From: Quillaja saponaria
Lineage: Eukaryota > Streptophyta > Magnoliopsida > Fabales > Quillajaceae
Assembly: GCA_029379385.1 (NCBI GenBank)
Contig: CM055612.1
Location: forward strand, 6,634,001-6,698,000
Length of the DNA: 64,000 nucleotides
Reading direction: 5' to 3'
Shown: positions 25,401-37,876 of the stretch, one piece after another
How the letters are laid out: every line of letters begins with the position of its first letter
How positions within the stretch are numbered: the first letter of the stretch is position 1
Position numbers and translations under genes: made by a program
Notes under the pieces: model-generated
Database searches by the model: none
What the model saw: only the letters and a program-made list of their open reading frames with translations
Told to the model about the DNA's origin: nothing

Positions 25401-26860
25401 TATTGACCAGACTTGTTGTTTACGATACCTTATGCTGTGTTTGTTTGTAATATTTTGTTTTACTAGAAACATATTGATATGAGATCATTGTGTAGTGGTT
25501 GAGACCCATTCTCTTATCGTGCGCACTACGTGACTTGTACAATCAAATTTCCAAGACAAATGGACCATTCATTACTGATAGAAACACTAGCTAAAGCTTC
25601 TTGATGAAGTTCTTAACTTCTTACTACAGCCACAAATTATAATCAAAATTTGCTTATAATTTATTGCAAGTGTATGTCCTACAAGTTTCTTTTCTTTTTC
25701 GAAGAATATATATGAGCTACAATATCAGATAATACTATAAATCTAATTATAATATTATAATAGTACTCTAATATAAATTTTAACTAACATCATCAATAAT
25801 ACATATTGTCAAGTTGTTATTTATAATTTATACTCACTTTTTTAACCCTTTTTTTTTTCTCCTTTGAGATTGTATAGGACAACTCATATATGAACCAAAG
25901 AAATTAGGAGCACTAGATAGAGTTCAAATTAAGGCATAAATGCAGGTCGAGTTACTCTCAATATATCACTTTTCTTCAATTTTCTTTTGTTCTTTTTCCC
26001 AACTTTCCATTTTATTATCTGCACATTAAAATTGTGATATGGGAATATGGAAAGGTGATCCTTGTGATAAGGTGTGTATATTAAGGCAAGTTGAGTACAA
26101 AGAAGTGACCAATAATAGACCAAAAGATAAAAAGCTAAGGGTGTCACGAGAAGGAGAAGCTGTTGTTACTTTGTCAGGTAAAGATAATATTGCTTACAAC
26201 AAACATAGTTATAGATCCAAATTATGCTTACTCAATTTTGTTGTCCTCTTGGCAGAATTTATTCCTATCTACTGTTTATATATATTACTATTTGGATCTA
26301 TCCAAACATTAATGTTTTTAGATAATACTGAAGATAATTTTATTGATAACTTTATGAGAGATTAACGATCAGTTTATAAATGTGTGCATTATAATTTTTA
26401 AAAAATTACTGTAATTTTTAAGAAGACAATTATAAAAAATCACTGTAACTTTTAAAAGTATCCCTACATTAAAAATTATAATGCAGTATATCATTTATGT
26501 CCTACTAAACTTCAAACATTGAAATTCCATCCTTATTATCAAAATAAAGGGGACCCGGATAAGGATCTCAGTATTAGTTGAACTTTTTCAATAAAACAGA
26601 ATTAGAGTTGATAATGGCAGTGCAATTTTATTAATCAAACAAAACCTTAATTAATATGTAATTTCATTCTAGTAGTCTACTAGCATCCTCCTAGTTTTGC
26701 CAAGTGACCAAACTTCAAATTCCTTGGAAAACGGACCAAAGCAAAGTGACAGGTTGCAGAACCCAGAGAAAAGCCAAGCCGACCCCTTTTCTTTTTTTCC
26801 ATTCCTCTTGCTCTCGAACTCAAACACACAGAGATCCACGTAAAAACAAGAGGGCATAGT
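22472..26860. other. 4.4-kb AT-rich intergenic region, no gene recognised
   Basis: This is the longest gene-free stretch. It begins with the 3' UTR of the OCTOPUS-like gene. Open frames at 23170-23493, 24396-24611 and 26039-26365 show no recognisable domain, no splice partners and AT-driven composition. I found no complete transposon ends. The last few hundred bases probably hold the promoter of the O-fucosyltransferase gene. Confidence 0.5.
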
Positions 26861-26933
26861 TCAGTCAGTGTATTATTTGAGTTTACAATACACTAGCTTT
26901 TTTACGTTTTATATACATTTCTTATTGATAATA

Positions 26934-29900
26934 ATGCAGAGGCGTAAATGGATTCCATTGGTGCTTCTGAGAAAGTTGTTAACTTGTGCAATATGCTCAA
27001 TAGCTTTTGTGGCTCTGTTTTCCGTCCACGTACACGTAGTCCCTTCATCCAAGGAACCCAAGTTCTATGATCCTCACAAGTTTCCCACGGTTTGGCTCAC
27101 ATCTCTTTCTCTAAGCTCTATTTGCGTTACAATGATACAAAAATCTAATTTTTAATGTTATTTTTAGGGTTTTTTGATTTCTGGAAACTTCAGTGATCTT
27201 CTCAAGACCTTTGATTCTGTAAAAAATTGTTTTTATTTTATTTTCCTTGGCGAATAATGTGTTTTGAATTAGCTTGATTTCGATTTTTAGTTAAAATTCT
27301 CAGCACTAGAAGATGTATCATTTTCCCAGTTACTTTGGTTGTTTTGTTCGCTTGACGAAGATTGCTAAAATTGGCTACAAATATAGGAAGTTCCATACCT
27401 TGTTTTTCTATTTCTTTCTGGCTTCTTTGATGTTTAGTTTGGATAATTTTGATATTTGGGTAGGTACCCTTTTATTGATTATTATTTCCGTTTTTCTTTT
27501 TTGGTTGTAGCCAAATGTCCAGCAAAAGTTGACGGAAGAGTTGGTTCCGCCCCATCTATCCAAAGCTCCACTTCCTACTCCCAAGGTTTTGTGTTACTCA
27601 TCAACACTAGTTAATATCTGATTTTTTGGTTTGATCTGTTTGGATGCTGAGAATGTAGAGAAAAGAAGTTGATAGTATTCAATACATTAAAATTTTATAC
27701 TGATATCTTGGTGGAGATTTGGTGACTGAAAGGAAAAAAGATAAAAGATAAAAGATAAAGGAAAAACCTTGAAACCCAATGAGCTTACTATTACACTTGG
27801 CTTAATAGAGTTAGTTTCTTATTTCAAGCAAACCAGCATAACTGCAATCATGTGCTTGATATTTGCTTATCAGTATCCTCCTTTTATCTCAGCAAAGTGG
27901 TGAATTTGCTGTGCTTGATGATATCTGTTGATGACCTTGTTAAGCTCATCCATTTAGGACATCAGATACTTGTTTTATTTACTTTTATTGCTTGTTGAGC
28001 CATGATTTAGGGGTCATAGATGCAATGCAAGCATATATCTCTCTATTTTTATTTAAAGCAGTCATGCATCTTTCATGTTTTCACTCCCTTAGATTTGACA
28101 GTTGAATAAAACTGCAATCTCGGATTTTGAGAAGTTGTGGAAGCGCCCATCGAATCGTGACTTTGTGCCCTGTCTAAAGCCTACCCCTGATTATACAAGT
28201 AAGGAAGTTAATATAAATTTTTATTCTACATGTGAAGGTCTTTGGCACTTATATCCATTCTTTGAAATGTTTATTCAGCTTCTATGGAGTCACGGGGATA
28301 CCTTCTAGTTCATACAAATGGTGGCCTCAATCAGATGCGTGCTGGGGTCTGATTTCTCTATCTACTTTGCTCTCATATGCCAAAATGTTATTCTCTAATA
28401 CCTACACTATGTAACTCTCTGTTAAATGCATCCAACGTAATCAATTTTTCTAAGAAGTTAGGAGTTCTTTGTGCTGATTTGAATATGATTGTTGAAATGT
28501 TTTGCGAGCAGAGTCATACAGGTTTTGTATAAATTGAGGTTATGTAGAATTTTTTTGATGAGCACTGGTATCCTCAGGGTGATGGGACCTGAAATCTTGT
28601 TTAATGATCCTTGGAGTTGATTTGCTGAGACCCACACTTCTTCTGCAACTTATCCATTTAGTACAAAAGTTTCAGCATCTTAATTCTCAAAAAAACAATG
28701 GTATATCTGATGGCAGGCAGGGGATCAGAATTTTAGGCAGAAGCAATCGTTAAATATGTCACTGGCCAATTATCAAACTTGTTAGATTAATTTAATATCA
28801 GGTTGATATTGTTAGTAGCTGATAAACCTTATCAATTCTTTGTGGCAGATATGTGATATGGTAGCCATAGCACGTATTATAAATGCCACCCTCGTAATTC
28901 CAGAGCTTGATAAAAGGTCATTTTGGCAAGACCCAAGGTAACCTCTGTTTTTTTTTTTTTTTGAAGTATTAGATTTAGTTATAAACTTCAGTTTTTGTCC
29001 TCTGGTTGAACATAGTTTTATTTTACAGTTTGTTTTTTTCGCTTTTCAGTAACTTCTCTGACATTTTCGACGAAGATCATTTTATCAATACCCTAGCAAA
29101 TGATGTCAAAGTTATAAAAAAGCTTCCTAAGGAACTGGCCTCTGTTACAAGAGCAATCAAGCATTTCAGGAGCTGGTCTGGTATGAAATACTATGAGAAT
29201 GAGATTGCCAGCTTGTGGGATGATTATCAAGTATGTCTATAAGAATGCTATTAGTCCAATATGGTTCTAGTTGACTACTTCATTGATTTATCATCTTTCT
29301 CAAGGGGGTTGGGTTGTGCAATTATTTGGTTATTGACAGTTTCCTTTTTAAGGTTATCAGAGCTGCCAAGTCTGATGCTCGCCTGGCAAATAACAATTTA
29401 CCTCCAGACATTCAGAGGCTGCGGTGCCGTGTTTGTTATGAAGCTCTCCGTTTTTCTCCTCAAATTGAAAAAATGGGAAAGGTATATGATGGACCTAAAT
29501 CATATAAAATTTGGTTTTAAGGTCTCCATTTTCCTTATGTTCCATGAGATAGTAATTATGAATCTTTATTGTTTTTGTTCTATTCGTAGTTGTTGGTAGA
29601 GAGGATGAGGTCCTTTGGCCCTTACATTGCATTGCATTTACGTTATGAGAAGGATATGCTTGCCTTTAGTGGGTGTACACATGATTTATCCTCTGGTGAA
29701 GCTGATGAACTAAGGAAAATCAGGTATGAGATGCATATAGATGATTATAAAGTATACTTCTGAATGATCTAATTGATATTTTGATTAACAATCCTTCTGT
29801 CATACCCACGGTCTCATAATTCTTATTTTGTACTAAATTTGTAGAGAAAGCAATTCTAATTGGAAAGAGAAGGTCATCGATCCGAGAGAGAAAAGATTGA

Positions 29901-31716
29901 AAGGGCTTTGTCCCTTAACTCCAACTGAAGTTGGGGTTTTTCTCACTGCTTTTGGGTACCCATCAAAGACGCCTATTTATATTGCTGCTGGGAAGATATA
30001 TGGGGGTGAGAAGCATATGGCTCAATTGCTATCCCGCTATCCATTAATAATGAGCAAGGTGTGGACTCCAAATTTTTGATGTTTTAACTGAATCATATAG
30101 TCATTGATGGAAGTTCAGTAAGACCTTATCCATGCCAAAAGAAACAAAAAAATAACGAGTTCATTCAAACCTTAAGAATGTGTGCCTCTTGTCAGGCTTG
30201 ACTTGAATGTTGCAATCTGCAATTTAAATTATGTTAATAACCCCTATTATTTTATATTTTCAATACTTGACTTTCCATTTGACAAGGTGAAAATTGGAAC
30301 TTATCTCTATATTAAAGTTCACATAATAGTTTAGAGGCCGCTGAACTAGAATTGTGTACATATTCCAAAATATACTTTCTGTTTAATATCAAAGATTCAA
30401 AGCTATCCTCCCCCTCACATAACACCAAAAGCAAAAAAGGCAAAATCAGATGCACACTCTGAGAGTTATCAGAGGAAACCAAAGCACTTTTTTAATTTCA
30501 TCCATGCTATTCTGACCAAGGAGTTATAATAGCAACTAATCTGAAAAATCAATTATTTGGGGGAGCATGTTGATGAAACTAAATGTTACTATTTCAGGAA
30601 AAGTTGGCATCCGTTGAGGAGCTTGAACCTTTTATCAATCATGCCTCTCAAATGGCTGCACTTGACTATATTGTATCTGTTGAAAGTGATGTATTTATCC
30701 CTTCTTATTCTGGGAACATGGCACGGGCAGTTGAAGGTCATCGCCGTTTTCTTGGACATAGGAGAACAATATCCCCAGACAGGCAAGATGGTTTCTTTTC
30801 TGAGGCACTAGATAGTTTTACTGGTATCTAATCTTTCACTCCCTAAATATATTGCTGAGCTCTTCTGTTTATCTTCTTTGTCCATCAGGCACGCCCTTGT
30901 TCGTCTATTTGACAAACTTGAGCAGGGAACTATTAGAGAAGGTAAAAGTCTATCAATCCGAGTTGCCGATCTCCACAAAAAACGGTATGTGATTGGAGAA
31001 TCCTCAAGTTTGTGGGTTTATTAATTTCTTTATGGACGTGATTATACTAGTTTATATTTTGTATTGTAGATAAAGAGTCCCTTTATGGTTCTAATAAAGA
31101 TTGTTCTAAGGTTCCCTATCTATTCCCTCAGCCAAAATTCTCATGTATCGATGGACATTATCTTTGCAGAGCCATCAATATTTTTTGTTTTGAACAATTT
31201 GATCCTAGTGTACCCAATAGGCTATCCCAGGGTCATTTTCTATTCCCTTGAAATATGACAAAGGTAAAGGTAGGTCCCTTGAGCTTCACATCCAAATAGT
31301 GATGACTGCCCATCCAGCACCAGTGCTCGGTGTGGTCACTAGTCCAATAACTGCATCTCTTTCAAGGTCATTTGGGGTGATTGCCATGACTGTCAGCACA
31401 TGACATGAAGGTTTTAAGGCACCATGCAATGCAAGTATTAATATGTTTAAGTTTTTCCATTTTGTCTGTTTTGATAGGATGTATAACCACAATGCCTAAT
31501 TCGAAGTTAGTTTCCATTTATGTTTGTTGCAGACTAGGCTCCCCAAGGAAGAGAAAAGGCCCAACATCTGGAACAAGGGGCACGTATAGATTTCGTTCAG
31601 AAGAAGCCTTTTATGTAAACCCTTTACCAGATTGTTTATGTCGGAGAAAATCACCAAATTTGAACGTTTCTCTTGTTACCTCTCCAAATTTGAATGTTTC
31701 TCTTGTTACTACATAG
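26934..31716 (+). CDS. O-fucosyltransferase family protein (plant GDP-fucose protein O-fucosyltransferase-like)
   Basis: This is a predicted Golgi type II membrane glycosyltransferase using GDP-fucose; the acceptor is unknown. Exons: 26934-27089, 27511-27585, 28102-28198, 28279-28346, 28849-28937, 29050-29230, 29353-29481, 29590-29723, 29845-30058, 30598-30782, 30889-30984, 31533-31716, giving 535 aa. Features: a short basic N-terminus, then one membrane segment at about 15-38 ([14 protein letters not shown]); the family motif GGLNQMRAG at about 124-132; [14 protein letters not shown] at about 280-293, with the conserved Arg; and [20 protein letters not shown] near 405-430. Intron 10 appears to use a GC donor (AG|gcaaga), the only join that keeps the family's SPDR-ALVRLFD reading frame. 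The C-terminal tail ends in a duplicated 10-residue unit, [10 protein letters not shown]. Confidence 0.92.
30783..30888 (+). other. GC-AG intron in the O-fucosyltransferase gene
   Basis: The exon ends CCAGACAG at 30782, the intron starts gcaaga and ends tccatcag at 30888. Joining here gives [16 protein letters not shown], which continues the family's conserved reading. A nearby GT at 30790-30791 would shift the frame. AG|GCAAG is the known consensus for the minor GC-AG class of U2 introns. Confidence 0.8.
31651..31710 (+). repeat. in-frame 30-bp tandem duplication at the C-terminus
   Basis: Two 30-bp units (about 31651-31680 and 31681-31710) differ at a few bases and encode [10 protein letters not shown] twice, just before the stop at 31714-31716. 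The unit length keeps the frame. It extends the tail of the O-fucosyltransferase outside the catalytic domain. Confidence 0.85.
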
Positions 31717-32900
31717 ATCGGATTCTGCAGAATTGTTTCCTTGTCTGAGTCCTTGGGGGAGGGCTGTCACAGGTAATCCCTTATGGTTTTTCTGACCGAT
31801 GAGCTGGTGTACAAATCAGGTGTTAGGACGTGGACGCTGAGATTGTATATTCTTCAGCCTTGAATCTTGATAACCATCCCTTTTTTTTTTTTTTTTTCTT
31901 GTTTGTCTCTGTGTTTTGATTCTTTTAGTCAGTTAGGCTTCATATGGAGAAGTGTAGATGGAGATGAGAATGTATTGGTAGAGCATAGTGAGGCTTTGGG
32001 GTGATAGGATCATTCATTCAATCAACAGAGCACATTTTTACAAGGAGAAGTTGGCCAGTTTTCTTTTATGGCCGATGGACTGATTGACATATTACCATTT
32101 GTATATCTGCTTTGTGGGGAAAAAAAATTAAGAAAAAGTGTACAATAACTCAACAAGTTCATTTTTAATTTTTTTTCTTCAAAATAAGTTCTTTTTATCT
32201 AGAACAATTTATATAGTTCCAATTTTATTTTTTAGTTAATATGCTTATAAATAATTGTAACTTTCATATTAGTTTCTTATTTTATAATTGTATCCATCGA
32301 AGTTAAAGGTTTCTACCTAGCCGTGGTTGGTTATTATTTGTATTTTAAAATAATTATACATTCCAAAACTAAAATTTAATGAGTTTATTAACTAAAAGAT
32401 AAAATTGATAATTATATGTATTTTTGTGGATAAAATGACTTGTTTTGAAAACAAAATTAATAAATATTGATCATGTTGTAGGACTACAACATTTTCAGAA
32501 TCTGAAATGTAAAATAAGATTTTTTTTCTTTTTTTCGTATTTTTTCCAATTGACTTATATTTATGATATTTGGTATAAAGAGATTAACTCATAAGCCGTG
32601 TTTAAGAAGTAAGATGAATTTGAATTCGGAGAAAAAAACTTGTATTGAGAGACTGTAGCGAATTAGTATCACAGAAACCAAAATAAATAAAAATGTGAGA
32701 AGTTATTCATCATTATCATTGCCTCGGTCAAATGTTAGAATACGACAGCAGAGACAATATCCGAATACTACTTCGATGTTAAAGATAGGATAACGAAATC
32801 GGAAAATAATTAGTGCTATCCACACAAACATACAAGAGCTCCCAGTCCCAGTAAACCAAATCTGCATGCATTACCCAAGAGTTCGAATATTTCCAAGCTG
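31717..32900. other. intergenic DNA between the O-fucosyltransferase and TL29 genes
   Basis: The 3' UTR of the O-fucosyltransferase occupies the first few hundred bases and includes a poly(T) run at about 31879-31899. From about 32110 to 32550 the DNA is very AT-rich. The last 100 bases are probably the TL29 leader. No gene is seen. Confidence 0.5.
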
Positions 32901-32927
32901 AGTCACGGAAGAACAGAGTTAACGCAA

Positions 32928-35900
32928 ATGGGGGTCTCCTTGCTCTCATCTTTCTCTTCCTCTCAGCTCTTTCTTGTCCCTGCAGCCACCACCACTGTTG
33001 CTCCCACTAGATACTTCTCTCATGCAGTAAGTATATGGCAAAACCAATGCGGGTATTGTATTATTCTAGCCTTTTGTGTTCAATGCTGCCATTCAATTTT
33101 CACGAGAATGGGTTACGGTTGAATCATAGGATAGTGTTCTTTCTGGTGTACCTTAGAGTGAACCCAATTACATTTTTCTCGAATGGTTGCTTGGTGTTGA
33201 TCGTAATCTGTGTTTTATGTATGATTAGGTGCCTATTCGTTGTAATAAAATCGAAATTGATGCTGGTGATGACCATCGGTTCCAACGTAGGGACATTCTT
33301 AAATGCCTTGGGGCCTCCATTGGCATGGTAAGAGCGATGATTTCTCCCTGTTGTGGACAAATAGAGACAACTTTGATCCTTTACTCCCAATTTTGTTATT
33401 TCCATAATCCTTGTTTTTTTTAATTTTGTTGTTGTTAGGTTAGGGGTTTGGGGCAGCTGGGATGTTGAATGGTAAATGTTTTAGGAAATGCAACACATCT
33501 CCTCCCATTTTTCCCACATAAAACCTTGTTACAGCAATGCATAAACTTTCTGTAATTGGAATTTACTATCCAATTACTATACTTGTTTAAGGACGATGTC
33601 TTTGAATTGTTTGCTTTATTAAGTAGAATTGCATTGTAAAAGTTGACCATTTTCACATTTTCTAATCAAATCATATGGACATGGGTTATCACGCATGAAT
33701 CAGACTGCAGCTTATGTACTGGATGCATTGCATGGCTATTGGCTTGTTGTGCTATATTTACAATTCACTAATATACGCAGTAATGGAGGGCCTGAGGCTA
33801 TCTAACCCATATATCTGATTCTTAGTTCCTTCTTTCTTTCTTTAAAGTGCTAGCTAATTTTCTTTGCCTAATGAGCACCAATGCCTTTTTTTACATTTTG
33901 GAGTCAATACTTTGTACTTTGTAGTAGAGCTTTAACTGTTAGATAAATACATGGATAAATATCTTCAAATATAATTTAATAGATAAGATTGATGTGATAA
34001 TGAGTTTCTGCCAGTTGTATATCTATGTAGGAAATAATAGGAAGCTCGGGATCATTCGTTGGAACAGCTAGTGCTGCTGATTTGATACAACGCAGACAGC
34101 GCTCTGAATTTCAGTGTGAGTTCTTTAGGTCCTAAACATTGTTGTGTTAAAATCAACTTGAATCAGATGTCGACAGTTCTGACCTTCTCATTTCTCAGCA
34201 AATATTAAGGAGACTCTGTATACAGCTATTAAGGTATATTCATAGTGACCTGCATTTATCATAATTTAAACTTTTGATGGCATGTTTTATACTTCTTGTA
34301 CACTATAAATAGTATTCCATATTGCTTGTGTGTAGTATCAGTTATAGTGTCATATTTATTTTATTTTATTTTTTTCAGGGAAACCCAGATCTAGTACCAT
34401 CCATATTAAGATTGGCACTGAATGATGCTACGACTTATGATAAGGTGAGGATTTATGTGTCTGTGTGTGTATCTTAAAACTTGTAGATCATTGTTTAGTC
34501 CTGAAGCTTTAAAAGAAATGTTGATTGGCATCTGATTAAGTTTGTAGGCAACAAAGTCAGGCGGTCCAAATGGATCCATACGATTGAGGTAGCTCCTTAC
34601 TTTTAAAATTTAGTAGTTTGTATTGTGTGACTAGGAAAGATAAAATTTTACATCGAGTGGCATCAAATATAAATCTTGTTCTTGTTCTCAATCATTTTCC
34701 TTGCTTGAAGCTCAGAGATAAGTAGACCTGAAAATAAGGGACTTTCTGCTGCCTTAAATTTATTAGAAGAAGCAAAGAAGGAGATAGATTCAAATGCCAG
34801 GGGCGGACCCATTTCCTTTGCTGATCTTATCCAATATGCAGGTTATACATTTTAATAGCTCTAATTGGAAATTTGTGACCATTGACACATCATGGAATGC
34901 TTTTATGGTCCTCCTCTAGTTCATGTATGGGCATTTATATGTCTATTATGAGCTATTAATGAGTAAAACGTTTCTTGGAGTTCAGTAGCTCTAGTTGTGT
35001 TAAATCTATTGATATGGTTAATTTCATTGACTATGCATGCTTTGTTTTGTGTAGCGCAAGGTGCTCTTAAGGCTACGTTTCTAGCCTCTGCCATACGCAA
35101 GTGTGGTGGAAATGAAGAGAAAGGGAATTTGTTATACACTGCATATGGATCAAGTGGACAGGTTTCTTCCCTACTTTGTTTCTACTGCATATTATAGCTT
35201 TAGCAGGTACGTTTTGGAAAATCTGACTGCTTAATATGGATATTTACCATAGGCTGATGGTCTAATTCAACCAACTCAATCTTTAATAAATTCCTTAACC
35301 AAATTGCTTAACACAATTCTAGAAGAGCTTGGTCCTGGAAATTTGAAAAACACTAACTTTATATGTTCAAAAGTTTCAAATTTTTGATTGTTCGTGGGAC
35401 ATTAAGTTGCCACCTGGAAGAAAACCTCATTAAGCAAAAAAAATATCGTGCCCAAAATAAATTGAAAAGAAGCATAATTCTGATGGTAGTCTGAATGAGG
35501 TATACAATTATTAATTAGAAGTTACTCCTAATGAATAGTTAGACTGACTTGCCAATCCGTGAGGGAGTTGTTCTATCTAAATTCTTCCACATTTAATTGT
35601 ATGAGAGATATTTCTTGCATAAAATGAAATGAAGAGGTAACTGAGGTGTAGTTCTTCAATAGAATGAGTTACTAACAGAAGCCTGCAATAGATGTGTTTA
35701 AACCAGGAAAAAAAGTTCTAAAACATTACTTATTCTGCCTGTGATGGAGCCTTCATTCTTCCTTGAGGTTGCTACCAGGCAGGGTGGTTGTACTAAGCTT
35801 TTTTGCAATCTTTTATGTTTTTCATCTCAAGGATATTACTATCAAGTTGATTTTCTCTCAATAGAAGTGAGCTTAAAGTGTCTTGAACTATTTTGTAATT

Positions 35901-37876
35901 AGCTAGGACCTTGAGTGGTCCAGCTGCACCAATTATGGTCGACTCTCCTGGAAGGCCTACTTGGGGTTTATTCCCCCCTTCCCCCTCCCCGATGAAAAAA
36001 AAAAAAAAAAAAAAAAAAAACTACTCTGTAATTACAAAAGGCTTATGAGAGATTGATCAATTGAAGTATTTTATAAAATCATTTAGGTAATCCAGATTGA
36101 CTTCCCTTAAGGGAAGAATCCATGGGGTTATCTTATAATGCATGCTATTATTGCACTCAACAGTGGGGCTTGTTTGATAAGCAATTTGGTAGGGCAGATT
36201 CCCAAGAACCAGATCCAGAGGGGAGGGTTCCCCTGTGGGAGAAAGCAAGTGTTCAGGAAATGAAAGACAAGTTTTCAGCTGTAGGCTTCGGCCCTCGCCA
36301 GGTACCTTCTTCAAATCTCTTTATCAATGAAATTGCGCTGAATAATTTTTTTTCTTTTACCAGAATTAATATGTTCCATGGACTGCTAACTGAAATAACT
36401 CCACAATCAAAGGTTTCATATCTGCATAAATAAGAGGATTGTCGCAGATTATAATTGTGTTGCATAGAAGCCAATTATAACCTGACGGTGCCATGTTTTC
36501 TCTTCTTTCGATTTCAAACTGCTGAAATCAAGTTATTGAATGCTTTGGATGAAAGAAGCTTATTTAAGCATAGCAACAACTGAATTAGACCATAGATTAT
36601 CCAATTAGCTATAAAATCAAAGATGTTCATGCTTGGACTAGCATTATCATATATTTCTTCTCTCCTGGAATTCACCTCAACTATGTAGTATTACTAAAGG
36701 AAGTTTATTATGCAGTTACTAGTCCTATTCCATCGTTCAATAGCCATGCCCACAACATGGATATCAACAAACTTATTAGCTTTCAAAGACCACTCTTAAC
36801 ACCTTCATCTTGCGGAACTACTAACTAGATAGTATTTGTCCTTATTTACATGTCCATATCATCTTTGTAACTTCTTGCTTTAAGCTCCTGGTAAACATGC
36901 CAAACGGGTAATTCTGACTTCATCTATCCATTATGTTTTCCCTTGTCTTTCTGGATAATACTCGTTTTCATATAACTATTAGAGTAACGTAAACTTTTGG
37001 AATGTTAAAAGTGAATAGAAGGGGCTAATAGTTAAGCACTTAATAACTATCACAATAATTGATTAATATTTCTCAGAGTCATGATTAACTGATCATTTGG
37101 TTTTTGGTTGGCCAGCTAGCTGTTATGTCTGCATTCTTAGGTCCTGATCAGGTGGCAACTGAGACCTTGTTGGCCTCTGATCCGGATGTTTCTCCATGGG
37201 TTCAGAAATATCAACGTAGCCGAGAAACAGTGTCTCAGACTGATTATGAGGTTTGTGTCATCATCTATGTGTGTTGGATTGTTTCTGTATGCACTTGCAT
37301 ACCTACCTTCATGGACAGAAAATAGATTTACTGAAATCTGCTATAATATAAACTATTCTATCATCCTCTAACTAAAAGAATTGGCATCATACCAAACTAT
37401 GACCTGTTCATTAGCATTTCATCATCTTTTTGGGGGGTGAAAACAGCATGACATTAGTTGGATCATTTGCTTCGTATCCATTGTTTTTGGCATTAGAAAA
37501 CCATTTCACTTTTACCTCCTGTTGGAAGTCTACTTCTATGTTCCTAATTGTTTCCCGTTTTCTAGACAACTTATATCTTTCTGTCCTTTGTTTAACATGT
37601 TGCAAATCACAATGGCTCGTGATTATTTGAATTTGTGCAAATCACAATGGCTCTTGTGATTATTTGAATTTGTAGTTGGATGGACATGTTAACTTGTAAA
37701 TGTTTGCAATATATTAACCTGGTGGTTCCCATCTGACAAGTTTGGCTTGGGAATTGATGTTTCAGGTTGATCTGATAACCACTCTTACAAAACTGAGTAC
37801 CTTGGGCCAACAAATCAACTACGAGGCTTATACATATCCTGCGAAGAAGGTTGACATAACAAAACTCAAACTATAG
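32928..37876 (+). CDS. TL29: thylakoid lumenal 29 kDa protein TL29 (APX4), peroxidase-like
   Basis: This is a lumenal protein of the class I peroxidase superfamily associated with photosystem II-rich membranes. Exons: 32928-33026, 33229-33327, 34031-34115, 34199-34233, 34379-34444, 34548-34588, 34711-34841, 35055-35161, 36164-36301, 37116-37250, 37766-37876, giving 348 aa. Residues 1-50 look like a chloroplast transit peptide. RRD at 53-55, a following hydrophobic stretch and TASA-AD near 78-83 form a twin-arginine-type lumen signal. The mature part, about 267 aa, fits 29 kDa. The peroxidase fold is recognisable (LRLALNDATTYD, KSGGPNGSIR, ISFADLIQYA). The distal Trp-His pair is Leu-Asn (120-121), and no proximal His is found in the SAFLGPD region, so heme peroxidase activity is unlikely, as reported for TL29. 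Confidence 0.94.
35886..36034 (+). mobile_element. short SINE-like insert with poly(A) tail in TL29 intron 8
   Basis: An insert of about 117 bp (35902-36018) ends in a run of about 28 A. It is flanked by near-identical 16-bp repeats (AACTATTTTGTAATTA at 35886, AACTACTCTGTAATTA at 36019; 14 of 16 match). Internal CTTGAGTGGTCC and GGTCGACTCTCC segments resemble pol III A and B boxes. This suggests a tRNA-derived SINE, but I do not recognise the family. Confidence 0.5.
37602..37673. repeat. tandem duplication in TL29 intron 10
   Basis: A 35-bp unit (37602-37636, GCAAATCACAATGGCTC onward) is followed directly by a 37-bp copy (37637-37673) that carries two extra bases. It lies about 90 bp before the last TL29 exon and has no visible function. 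Confidence 0.85.

Noticed and set aside
26039..26365. 108-codon plus-strand frame with a hydrophobic segment
   Set aside because: No family resemblance, AT-rich composition, no promoter or splice support.
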